From contig NC_056730.1 in assembly GCF_019279795.1 (NCBI RefSeq), positions 608,559,698 to 608,623,697 of the forward strand: a DNA stretch of 64,000 nt, in the 5' to 3' direction. Position numbers and translations under genes: made by a program. Below the pieces are notes generated by a model. It was not told the DNA's origin. It saw nothing but the letters and a program-made list of their open reading frames with translations, and searched no databases. The stretch's first letter is position 1. Every line of letters starts with the position of its first letter. The DNA comes from Protopterus annectens (Eukaryota > Chordata > Ceratodontiformes > Protopteridae). Below are positions 1 through 11,252 of this stretch, piece by piece.

Positions 1-115
1 ACTCAATGTTTGGTGTTTGCCCCATTTTTCCATATGGATTTAACCAGATATCTTTCTGTGCATTGTTGAGATGTATGCTGGTGGCCATAATGCAGGTAGA
101 CTGCTGCAACGGGAT

Positions 116-215
<100 letters not shown>

Positions 216-359
216 ATGACCTGCCCTTGCTGATAGCAGAACCTGAAGCTATCTAGTCGTACATATGTTATGATACTGCTGTATACATAATACAAACACC
301 ACAGATCTACTATAGAATTGCAGTGTCTGCCACTACTATTCAAGTGGGTGGCAATTGCA

Positions 360-2290
360 AGGTCTGTTAGGATTGCCAATGGTGGGTTCACAGGCCCTTA
401 ACATGGTATAGCCATCTGAAACACAGACACACAGATGCATGGGGACATGCATTGAAACACACATGCACACAGAGTTGTCACTTTTCCTATTATATGACCT
501 ACCTTTGTAGTTATGTACAATCCAGACTAATATGACTATTGTATGTGCCACAGTGCCTTTGTGTTAGAAAATGTCTGATTGTGCTTGTAATGCAGATGCC
601 ATCACCTGGCTCTTTAAAGAAATGTCATGGGGATTGGGTCAACAGGCCTTAAAATGGTATAATAGTATAGTAGGTTGCATTGAGAGTCAAACACTTACCT
701 ATCTACATGTACCTACTATAGTGCTATTTATCACATGCACCACAATGCGTATGGGCTGATAAGTGTCCAAAGATACATCTAAGGCAGCCCTTGTAAAGTA
801 GGGAGATGGGAAGTGTACCTGGTGGAACAGGCCTCAAAAATGATATAACCAACACACACAGGATATAGTTCTCACCCACTCACATGCAGTATCACAGCCC
901 TTGTAAAGTAGCAAAATGGGAAGTGTACCGAGTAGAAAAGGCCTCAAAATGGTATAACCAACACACACAGGATATGGTTCTCACACACACACAGTATCAC
1001 AGTTGTCAGTATTGAGATTAGACCCCTACCCATCCAGTTATTTGTACTACAGTCTTACACAGTTATTGCATGCACCATGGAGCTTTTAGGGCTGAAACGT
1101 GTCCAAAGGTGTCTTCTAAAGTAGGCAATGGGAAATGTACTGGGTGGGAAAGGCTCCAAAATGCATTAACCTTCAAACACAAACATGCACACATTTGCCA
1201 GGATTGAGATTACAACCCCTACCTACCTAGTTGTTTGCATTACAGTGTTACACAGTTATTCCATGCACCACAGAGCTTATATGGCTGAGCAGTGTCCAAA
1301 GGTACATCTAACATGAATGACATCAGAGGATCTTGTAAAGTAGGGCAATGGGAAGTATACTGGGTGGGAAAGGCTTCAAAATACATTAACCTACAAACAC
1401 ACATTTGCCAGGACTGAGATTAGAGCCCCTACATAACTATTTATTTGTACTATAGTGTTACACAGTTGTTGCACATGCCACAAAGCTTATAGGGCTAAAC
1501 AGTGTCCAAAGGTACATCTAAGCTGAATTACAGCAGCAGATCTTTTAAAGTAGGGCAATGGGAAGTATACTGGGTGAGAAAGGCTTCAAAATGCTTTAAC
1601 TTACAAATACACACATTTTCCAGGACTGAGATTAGAACCCCTACCTTTCCAGTTATTTTCACTATAGTTTTACTCAGTTGTCATATGCACAACAGAGTTT
1701 ATAGGGCTGAGCAGTGCCCAAAGGTATATCTAAGGTGAATGATTTCAGCCGGTCTTCTAAAGTAGGGCAATGTGAAGTGTACTGGGTGGGAAAGGCTTCA
1801 AAATACTTTCACCTGCAAACACTCACACACATTTGCCAGGACTGAGATTAGAACCCTTTAGCTGTTTAGCTATTTACACTACACTGTTACACAGTTATTG
1901 CACATGCCACAGAGCTTGTAGTGCTGACCAGTATCCAATGGTACATCTAAGGTGAATGATGTCAGCAGGTCTTCTAAAGTAGGGCAATGGGAAGTATACT
2001 GTGTGGGAAAAGCTTCAAAATACTTTCACCTACAAACACACACACATTTGCCAGGACTGAGACTAGAACCCCTACCTATGTAGTTATTTATACTACAGTG
2101 TTCCACAGTTATCACATGTACTACAGAGCTTACAGGGCTGAGCAATGTCCAAAGGAACATCTAAGATAAATGATGTCAGCAGGTCTTCTAAAGTAGGGCA
2201 ATGGGAAGTGTACTGAGTGGAAATGCCTCACAATACTTTCACCTACAAACACACACACACCCACACACACACACACAAAGGTGGGTGATG
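360..2290. repeat. ~213-bp tandem satellite, about 7 clear units plus decayed upstream units
   Basis: The phrase 'tctaaagtagggcaatggga' or a close variant recurs near 791, 901, 1113, 1331, 1541, 1752, 1970 and 2183. Successive spacings are 110 (a truncated unit), 212, 218, 210, 211, 218 and 213 bp. Each unit also carries a short CA-rich tract, a 'gagattagaacccctac' segment and 'gtccaaaggtacatcta'. Weaker relatives of the unit (for example 'aggccttaaaatggtata') reach back to about 360. Read on the minus strand, the 'GGTTCTAATCTC' piece resembles a tRNA B-box, so the unit may be SINE-derived; that is inference. Short open frames inside (1502-1738, 1987-2169) are simply the repeat read through. 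Confidence 0.9.
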
Positions 2291-2823
2291 TGATATTACA
2301 ACTCCTACTTCAGTTCTATTACACAATGGAGCTCACCTTCATGCTGGCACATATGACTGGTTACAGCTTTTATAATTTTCCACAGTAGGACATCACTCTG
2401 TGCCTTTCAAGGTATCCCTGTCTATGACTCACTGTCTGTGTGTGTCTCCCTGTCTCTCTCTCTATCACTCTCTCTCTCTCTCTTCTCCATGTCTATATGT
2501 GTGTATGCTTGAAATATTGTATTATGTTTCCCATATATGTCTGTGTATCACATGCAACAGATGCAGATATATCATATATGGGCCACCTACAGCTAGCTGA
2601 GGGTAATCCTGTCTGATGGGTGTGGGTAGAGACAGTTAAGGTGTACATAGCTGTCTGTATACAAAGATATATATGCACAGCATAGTTATATAGTCCAATG
2701 TGGGTTTAGACATGGGCTGTAATTCTCTAAGTGTAGGAACATGTTCAGTATGACCTTCTATAGTAAGAGTGGGACTCCATTCCAGAGATAGATGTACTCT
2801 GGTTCAGAGTTTTGTGTGCTAAA
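2291..2823. other. unassigned stretch with CT-rich tract
   Basis: Holds a degenerate (CT)n tract around 2445-2490 and AT-rich sequence. I see no coding frame or transposon signature. Confidence 0.5.
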
Positions 2824-3147
2824 GCCATAGCTCTCAACCTGTTAATGCAAGAAATCTGGAGATAGCCTGCCAAAATGGGGGGACACTGGCCCAATCATAG
2901 GGAGATGCTGTAAATATTGCTCTTATAAATGTAGAAAGTTGCTAGAGTAACAGGATTTGTTTTAGCTGGCATTTTCTGACATATATGACATCTGACACTG
3001 AAATGTATTGTCATTAGTTACTGACAGAAATCCTCAGATCATCACAGTGATTTACCTGAGAAATTCAATCTGTGAGATGCACAGACCAAAATGATGAGAC
3101 AAACTATAGACATTCTCGCCCAATCCGGCCAGTTGAGAGGTGTGGCT
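2824..3147. mobile_element. MITE family 1, most complete copy (~324 bp)
   Basis: The ends are imperfect inverted repeats: 'agccatagctctcaacctg' at the left and 'cagttgagaggtgtggct' at the right. The interior contains 'aagaaatctggaga', 'tgtaaatattgct' and 'gtagaaagttgctagagtaa', and these landmarks recur in other copies at about 15.4, 25.5, 28.2, 32.9, 55.9 and 60.4 kb. There is no coding capacity. The superfamily is not determined because no clean target duplication is visible. Confidence 0.7.
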
Positions 3148-3449
3148 ACAACTGATTGGCTGATGAAGCTGTGTAACCAGTCCAGCACCTCAGTGATATA
3201 CTGGCTGAGAATCTCCTGCTTGTGTGGTATTCTTCTTAACTAAAAAGTCATATCCTGGTGTGAGTACAGAGTGCATTCTACTGAGCAGAGATGTCCATTA
3301 TATGTGTGGTATATTCCACATAACACTGTGATTTCCTGGTATGTCAGTGGCAGAGTAGTATAGAGTAATGTGGTGAACCACTGACAGATGGTTGATATAT
3401 TGATTAGTTGATATGAGGTTACTAGGCTATTGGCCCTGAAGCCCTTATA
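3148..3449. other. no recognised feature
   Basis: AT-rich single-copy-looking sequence between the MITE and the 325-bp duplication. Nothing codes. Confidence 0.4.
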
Positions 3450-4050
3450 ACTCCTAGCCTAGAGGATTTCTCTGTGCTTATAAGTGTTAGTCACTTATCT
3501 GTCAATTTATTTCTGCTGAATATCTGAGCTCTTTGACTGGCTGCTGTATACCTACATCAGTTGTATTACAAGCTGAGTTAAGTACAAACTTGCAGTGTTA
3601 ATATAGCACTGCATTTTATTTTTCTGTTTATTTATTTGTTTCATTGAACATTGTATTAAAGATAGTACTGCATTTTATTTTTCTGTTTATTTTTTTCACT
3701 GAATATTGTGTTCTCTCTGTCTCTCTGCAGTTAGTGGGGGTTATTGTTTTCACTTCATTGATATTCGGTGTTGAACTCTTAGCCTAGAGGGATTATCTGT
3801 GTTTATAAGTATTAGTCACTTATCTGTGAATTTATTTTTGCTGAATATCTGAGCTGTTTGTCTGGCTGCTATATACCTACATGAACTGTATTACAAGCTG
3901 AGTTAAGTACAAACTTGCAGTGTTAAAGATAGTACTGCATTTTATTTTTCTGTTTATTTATTTGTTTCATTGAATATTGTGTTAAAGATAGTACTGCATT
4001 TTATTTTTCTGTTTGTTTCACTGAGTATTGTGGTCTCTCTGCAGTTAGTT
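3450..4050. repeat. 325-bp direct tandem duplication
   Basis: The segment starting 'tagcctagaggatttctctg' near 3454 is repeated near 3779 with a constant 325-bp offset ('ctgaatatctgagct' at 3516 and 3841). Within each arm a shorter phrase, 'agatagtactgcattttatt', is itself repeated about 55 bp away. The arms have diverged by substitutions and small indels. Confidence 0.85.
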
Positions 4051-4640
4051 TCCTGCGCACCCTCTCTGTTCATGTTGTGGTATTAATCTTGGTGGCTTTG
4101 GAACTGCCCTCCCCTCCTGTAAATTTGTGTTTGAACACTCCTCATGGGTCCATCTCATTTTCTCACTCAACTGAGTACAGTGAGATCATATTTTGATTTC
4201 AGACACCTCTACCAGTCCCATCTTTTAACCTCTATCCAAGCTCTATCCCAGTCTAGTGTCATTAGCTCATTCTACTTAATATAGAGACAACATTTGAGAA
4301 GGCCAACCCACTTAGGTCCTTAACCTTGAATTATCTTCTGTTTCTCTTTTCTCCCTTTCCACTTTACTAAAAAAAAAAAAAAAAAACTTTGCTAGAATCT
4401 TCTTGTGTTCTGACTGAGTGTGCTTCTCAGCTGATAAGTATTTTTGGCACTTTTTGACTGTTCAGAGTTGAATAAATCAATAACTGAATTCAGTTCAGAA
4501 TACAGTTTGAATAAATTGCATTTATTTAAATTGTACTTGCTTTAATATTGCTACACACTCAAGTTTGCTAGCTTGCACTGCACTTGAATTGTTTTAGTGC
4601 TGTTTTAGCTGCGGTTCTGTAAAAAAAATCTAAGCTTGTT
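4051..4640. other. AT-rich spacer with poly(A) tract
   Basis: Contains an A-run at about 4369-4386 and no supported gene. It separates the 325-bp duplication from the higher-order satellite. Confidence 0.5.
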
Positions 4641-4644
4641 TCCT

Positions 4645-7100
4645 GCCTTTCCTGTAACTAGTCTAGTCCAGATACAAATGTTCTGTATCCTGGACTGTTT
4701 GTAAGCTTCTGTGCCTTCCCAAGCCTTTTTGTGTAAGAGGGAAGCCTTTGAGCTTGTCAGTGGGAGTGGTAAGCACTAGATAGCCTATCTACCACATGAG
4801 TGGTTTCTGGCCCAGAGATTGTAGTTTATTGGATGTTTGGGCAGTTTTTCCATCTCTTTCAACTTTCTGGTCTAAAATCCCGCATTTGCACTTTCCTATA
4901 ACTAGTCTAGTCCAGCTACATATTTGTTGTATCCATGACTGTTTGTAACCTTTCCTATAACTGGTCTAGTTCAGATACAGATTTGCTGTATCCAGGACTG
5001 TTTGTAAGCTTCTGAGCACCCCAAGCCTTTCTGTGTCAGAGGGAAGCCTTCTAGCTTGTCAGTGGGAGTGGTAAGCATTAGATAGCTTATCTACCACAAG
5101 AAGAGTGGTTTCTGGCCCAGAGATTGTAGTTTATTGGATGTTTGGGCAGTTTCTTTTCCATCTCTTTCAACTTTCTCATCTAAAAGCCTGCATTTGTGCT
5201 TTTCCCATCTTTCCTGTAGCTAGTCAAGTCAGACACAGATTTGCTGTATAAAGGACTATATGCAATCTTCTGAGGCCCCCAAGCCTTTTGGTGTTGAGGG
5301 AAGCTTTCTAGCTTATCAGTGGGAGTGGTAAGCGCTAAGTAGCCTATCTACCACAAGAGGAGTGATTTCTGGCCTAGAAATTGTAGTTTATTAGCTGTTT
5401 GGGCAGTTTTTCCCATCTCTTTCAACTTCCTGGTTTAAAAGCCTGCAATTGCGCTTGTTTACCACCTTTCCTATAACTATTTTAGTCCAGATACAGATTT
5501 GCTATATCCAGGACTGTTTGTAACCTTCCCTATAACTAGTCTAGTCCAGATACAGATTTGCTGTATCCAGGACTGTTTGTAAGCTTCTGAGCACCCCAAG
5601 CCTTTCTGTGTCAGAGGGAAGCCTTCTAGCTTGTCAGTGGGAGTGGTAAGCACTAGATAGCCTATCTACCACAAGATGAGTGGTTTCTGGCCCAGAGATT
5701 GTAGCTTATTGGATGTTTGGGCAGTTTTTTCCATCTCTTTCAACTTTCTGGTGTAAAGGCCTGCATTTGCACTTGTTTCCTGCCTTTCCTGTAGCTAGTC
5801 TAGTCCAGATTTAATTTTTCTATATCCAGGACTGTTTGTAAGTTTCTGAGCCCCCCCCCCAAGCCTTTCTGTGTTCAGGAAGCCTTCTAGCTTTTCTGTG
5901 GGAGTGGTAAGCACTAGGTAGCCTATTTACCACAAGAGGAGTGGTTTCGGGCCCAGAAATTGTAGTTTATTGGTCGTTTGGGCAGTTTTTTTACATCTCT
6001 TTCAACTTCCTGGTTTAAAATCCCACATGTGTGCTTGTTTCCCACCTTTGCTATAACTAGTCTAGTCCAGATACAGATTTGCTGTATCCAGGACTGTTTG
6101 TAACCTTTCCTATAACTAGTCTAGTCCAGATACAGATTTGCTGTATCCAGGACTGTTTGTAAGCTTCTGAGCACCCCAAGCCTTTCTGTGTCAGGGGGAA
6201 GCCTTCTAGCTTGTCAGTGGGAGTGGTAAGCACTAGATAGCCTGTCTACCACAAGAAGAGTGGTTTCTGGCCCAGAGATTGTAGTTTATTGGATGTTTGG
6301 GCAGTTTCTTCCATCTCTTTCAACTTTCTCATCTAAAAGCCTTCATTTGCGCTTTTCCCACCTTTCCTGTAGCTAGTCAAGTCAGATACAGATTTGCTGT
6401 ATAAAGGACTATATGTAATCTTCTGAGGCCCCCAAGCCTTTTGGTGTTGAGGGAAGCCTTCTAGCTTATCAGTGGGAGTGGTAAGTACTATGTAGCCTAT
6501 CTACCAAAAGAGGAGTGGTTTCTGGCCCAGAAATTGTAGTTTATTGGCTGTTTGGGCATTTTTTCTATGTCTTTTACCTTCCAGGTTTAAAAGACCGCAT
6601 TTACGCTTGTTTCCCAACTTTCCTATAACTAGTATAGTCCATATACAGAGTTGCTATATACAGGACTGTTTGTAACCTTTCCTATAACTTGTCTAGTGCA
6701 GATACAGATTTGCTGAATCCAGGACTGTCTGTTAGCTTCTGAGCACCCCCAAGCCTTTCTGTGTCAGAGGGAAGCCTTCTAGCTTGACAGTGGGAGTGGT
6801 AAGCACTGAATAGCCTATCTACCACAAGAGGAGTGGTTTCTGGCCCAGAACTTGTAGTTTATTGGATGTTTGGCCAGTTTTTTTCCATCTCTTTCAACTT
6901 TCAACTTTCTGATCTAAAAGCCTGTGTTTGCGCTTTTCCAGCCTTTCCTGTAACTAGTCAAGTCCAGATACAGATTTGCTGTATCCAGGACTATATGTAA
7001 TCTTCTGAGCCCCCCAAGCCTTTCTGTGTTGGAGAGAAGCATTCTAGCAGTGGGAGTGGTAACCACTAGGTAGCCTATTTGTAAGCTTCTGAGAGGTGCC
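4645..7100. repeat. higher-order satellite: alternating ~258-bp and ~318-bp repeats (~575-bp dimer)
   Basis: The landmark 'gaagccttctagctt' (or a variant) occurs at about 4741, 5043, 5301, 5619, 5881, 6199, 6453, 6771 and 7037. Spacings are 302, 258, 318, 261, 318, 254, 318 and 266, so short and long units alternate strictly after the first. The long unit has an extra ~59-bp copy of the block 'ctagtccagatacagatttg'...'ggactgtttgtaacctttcc'. Units two apart are more alike than neighbours: every second unit has 'ggtgttgaggg' where the other type has 'ctgtgtcagaggg'. This is the structure of a higher-order repeat. No reading frame is conserved. Confidence 0.92.
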
Positions 7101-7296
7101 AAAGTCTGCTCTTCAATGTTTCCCTTAGATCTGCTAGTTATCTCCTCTCCTACACTTTTACTAGCTTATTAGTCTAGCACTTCACCATACCAGATTTCTT
7201 TTAGCTATTATTGTAGCACACAAAAGTGCTACCAGCACTAAACATTCTACAAGGAAACAGCTCCAGCACTTATTATTTATGCCGACCCCTCCAGGC

Positions 7297-8272
7297 ATGT
7301 CTAACGATCAGTTACCTATGCTTTCCCTTGTAACCTGGTGAACTTGGGCATCCTGAGGCAATGTAGCAACTGCCTCATGTACAGCAACAACCCTTTCCTC
7401 TTACCTCCCAACACTCAGACTTGCAAGAGATTAATTTATATATCCAAATTGGAAGCCATGCACTCCCCAGCCAAGACTGGAATAGCTGGTCAAGAGGAAA
7501 AGGTCAACACTTGCACCACACCACATGGAACACATAGCCCTCCAGTACACACACTAGCACTGCCTTCACATAAAAACACAAACCACACACCCACCTTTGT
7601 GGAAGCTCTCAATAAAAATTTACCCAAATAACAGAGACATCCAAGGCAGAAACGCACTTGACCACCACAACACAACACTAATCACGAGACACATAACTCT
7701 CCTAAACAGTGTGCCACTCAACCAAAGCCCCTAAGGAAAAACACCATGCCCAGCACACTAGTCATAGGTGACTCAGTAGTGAGGCACACTGATATCCCAC
7801 TCACTAGGATGAATAAGGAGAAAGTAACAGTCAGCTGCTTGTCAGGTGCCAGGATCTGCCACATAACGCACACACTCAAGTCCCTCAACAACAGATACAA
7901 ATATGACTCTGTCTTTGTAAATGTGGATGTTGAATGAACTGAGACATACCTCCTTGGACTACATGAAAAGAGACATGGAGGAGCTCTCAGATTATGTAGC
8001 CCATGCGGGTATGACCCTAGCCCTGAGCAGCATCCTACCATCACCCAGAATGATACCACAGTACAAGCAAAAAAATGTTGATTTCAACAATTGGCTAAGT
8101 TTCTGGTGTCATTCTAAGGGGATCTAGTATCTGTCTGCCTGGGATGACATGATTGCCATACCTTAATGCTTTGTCAGAGGTGGCCTGCATATGTCACCCC
8201 AGGGCTTCTGGATACTGGCCAAGGCTCTTGCCACCCCTATAGTGCCTTTTTTAGGCAGTGTTCCAAAGACCA
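7297..8272 (+). pseudogene. CR1-like ORF1 (copy A), CxxC module plus SGNH-esterase-like domain, frameshifted
   Basis: The start ATG at 7297 is chosen by comparison with the better copy at 49093. A one-base deletion shortly afterwards shifts the frame before 'NLGILRQCSNCLMYSNN'. The second CxxC is damaged: the residues after 'TCKR' no longer give the second cysteine. At about 7758-7790 the frame reads 'LVIGDSVVRHTD', the GDS block of SGNH hydrolases, followed by 'SGARICHITHTLKSL'. A frameshift near 7930 destroys the block-III region. The end retains 'GLHMSPQGFWILAKAL', around the catalytic histidine. In this family ORF1 protein binds RNA and its esterase may act on lipid; that role is family knowledge. 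This copy cannot make the protein. Confidence 0.85.
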
Positions 8273-8339
8273 AATTGCCACCATAACAGCTACAAACAAA
8301 TGCAGAAAACAGCCCAACAGTTACCAGGTGTCCTCGCAG

Positions 8340-11167
8340 AAGAAAACTACAAATACAAACAAATGCAATTTGAGGGTCATGCTGCTCAACGCTAGAAGTC
8401 TAACTCTCAATATGCACTCACTTGAAGCACTCCTTAAAATGGAGAACATCGACATTTGTGCTGTAACAGAGACCTGGTTCAAGGCAGCAGAAAGCACTCC
8501 TGCACTACCAGGTTATAACTCATTACACACCTTTTGGCCCCAGAATGCGGACTGAAGTTCCAAAGGTGGTGATATTTCCATATTCAAAAAGGATGCACAC
8601 ACCTCCAGTCTGGTAGCCCAGCATAACGCATCAGAGATATGTCAGGTGCAGCTTACATTGGCTAAGACAGCGATTCAGGTCGTAGCCTGTTATAGGTCCC
8701 CAACCATGTCCCAAGACTCCCACTCCATGTTCCTAAAAATCCTGGAGAATAATAATGTCCAAACTAGCACTCTCATACTGGGCGACTTCAAGTACCCCAA
8801 CATTAAATGGGAAAACTACTCATGTACCAATACACTTGCACAGCGTTTCCTGGAATTCATTAATTCCAATGCCCTGGACCAGCTCATTCTTACCCCCACT
8901 AGAGGTAGCAACATCCTTGACCTGGTCACTACTAACATGGTCGAACATTGCTCTGCACCAATAGTCAACTCCTCCCTAGTTAGATCCGACCATAAACTAA
9001 TCACTTTGGAAATCTACATTCCTTTGCCCCAAAGGTAACCACCATGAAAAACATTTCCAAAGCTAACGTTGGGCTCCTAAAAGCAGAGGTGGCTAACTTC
9101 ACGGCACCCATGCAAATAGAGAATAGTTGCATGACCACCAAATTATACACTGATGCACTGTACAAACACTTACCCAAATGCATGGATCTCACCATACCCT
9201 ATAGAACCAAGATGCTCTCCTCCAAAAAAAAAAGACACTAATCTGGTGGTCCCTTGCCATAAACAAACTCTACAACAGAAGGAGAAAACTGATGTGGAAT
9301 AAGGTGAAGTCCTAAGACTGGAAAAACTCCCTTATCAGCCTCAACAAAAAGTTGAGATTCCTGATCAAATCCTCTAAAGCTAGCTATGAAAACAGAATTG
9401 TAGCAGATAGTAAAGACAACCACAAGACCTTCTATAGTTATGTAAAGAATTTCCAGGGCAATACCCAGATTTCCTCTGAGCTACTGCACAATGGCACCTC
9501 CTATACCAAGCCAACAGATATTGTCAATGTACTGGTCAACAGATTCAGTGCCAACTTTACCCCTCCCCCCAAATGACCAATCATAATACCAGTAGATTGC
9601 CAGGCACCCAGTATTACTGCTGCACAGGTTAAAACCACATTATCCAAGGCCAATAATACAGCTTCTATGGGACCTGACAATATCCTTGGCTGTGTTTTAC
9701 ATGAACTACAGAGTGAACTGGCACCTCACCTGTGTGCCCTGTTCAGTCACAGCCTCACCTCAGGCTTTGTCCCTACCGAATGGTGCACTGCTACAGTCAT
9801 CCATCTCCACAAAGGAGGAGCGACTACAGACTCTGGGAACTATCGCCCCATTAGCCTGACAAGTCTGATATGCAAAGCTATGGAACGCATCATCATGAAC
9901 CTAATAAACAAGGAAATAGGGAATCTCCAAACTCTGGATCCCACACAGTTTGGTTTTGTGAAGGGTAGATCATGCCTGCTCAACCTGGTCGACTTCTTTG
10001 AGTCAGTCATCAGAGCTGTGGATGAAAGCAAGGTATTTCATACAGCCTACTTTGGTTTGGCCAAGGCCTTTGATACCATTTCCCACTCAGGCATCACAGA
10101 AAAACTCACTAAGCTAGGCATCAAGCCTTATATCACTAGGTGGGTTGCAAACTGGCTCATGCATAGAACCCACAGTGTGAAAGTAGCTGACTCCAAGTCA
10201 GACTGCCGACCAGTCACGAGTCGATTCTCACAGAGATCGATCCTGGCTCCTCTCCTGTTTGGTATCTACTTCTCAGAAGTCCAGGCCAACACGAAGGGAC
10301 TCTGGCTGACAAAATTCACAGACTATTGCAAGTTGGGAGCCATTATTAACTCCCCAAGTGATGTTGACATCCTACAGAAAGGCCTCACTGAGACCAGTGA
10401 CTGGTATCAGAACCATGGCCTTAAGCTCAATGCCAAAAAAATGTGTTATCATCCCCTTTGGGAAAAACCCAGTTCCTATGAATTACTATATTGACAGTAG
10501 TCCACTGAACACACAAGGTGTTATAAGAGATCTGGGAACATAGGTTGACAGTAACCTCTCTTTTGACCACCACATTGCCACTTTGGTTAGAAAGTCCTTC
10601 TATGTGGCACATTTCATTATTAAGGGTTTTGCATCCAGGAAGAAAGAGGTCATCGTCTCCCATTACTCTTCCCTCATTAGGCCAATCATTGAGCACAATG
10701 CCCCATTTGGCATGTATCTCACTAGACACTGGAAACAACTGGAGACACTGCAAAAGTACCTCACAAAGAGAATCCTAGGCCTTAAGCACTTGTCCTATAT
10801 GGACAGACTCAAAAAACTCCAACTATTCTCTGTCTCATATCGCCTATTTAGAGGCAATCTCTACTTTACTTACAAAGCCATGTCTGACCCAGCTCTGTTA
10901 GAAATGCTACATCTAAAGAAATCCAAATCCCTCCACACTACATGCTCCAGAGACCTCAACCTCATTACCACAATCAACAGAACATGTTGGAGGGACAGGT
11001 TCATAACCCAAAGACTGCCCATGCTATGGAATAGACTTCCCATACATGTCAAACAGAGCACCTCACTGGCCCTCTTCAAGAGAAATCTTGATGAGTGGAT
11101 TGGAAATAGAAAATTCACTTCGGGGATCACTCCAATGGGTCTGCTTGACAAAGGCACTGGGAACTAA
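8340..11167 (+). pseudogene. CR1-like ORF2 (copy A): endonuclease-reverse transcriptase, broken
   Basis: The endonuclease begins around 'LLNARSLTLNMHS' (about 8382) with 'AVTETWFKA' near 8460, then a TGA at 8552-8554. The downstream piece (8646-9038) has 'ILGDFKYPNIKW', where the usual GDFN asparagine is lysine, and an intact 'RSDHKLI'. A linker with the family phrase 'DNHKTFYSYVKNF' lies at 9352-9576. The reverse transcriptase (9667-10494) shows 'NYRPISLTSL', 'QFGFVKGRSCLLNLVDFF' and 'AKAFDTISHSGI'. Its catalytic box reads 'KFTDYCKLG' instead of FADD, so a metal-binding aspartate is lost. The C-terminal part (10583-11167) is in another frame. At least four frame breaks are visible. Confidence 0.9.
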
Positions 11168-11252
11168 GGTTGGGTGGCATGATGCCAGGGTAATCCTATG
11201 GGCTAGGCTTGTAAAGCCTCCAGGGCCATTAGCCTAGTACACACCTATGAAC

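Noticed and set aside
360-7100. CRISPR array
   Set aside because: The repeats are long, contiguous and without unique spacers, and the context is vertebrate.
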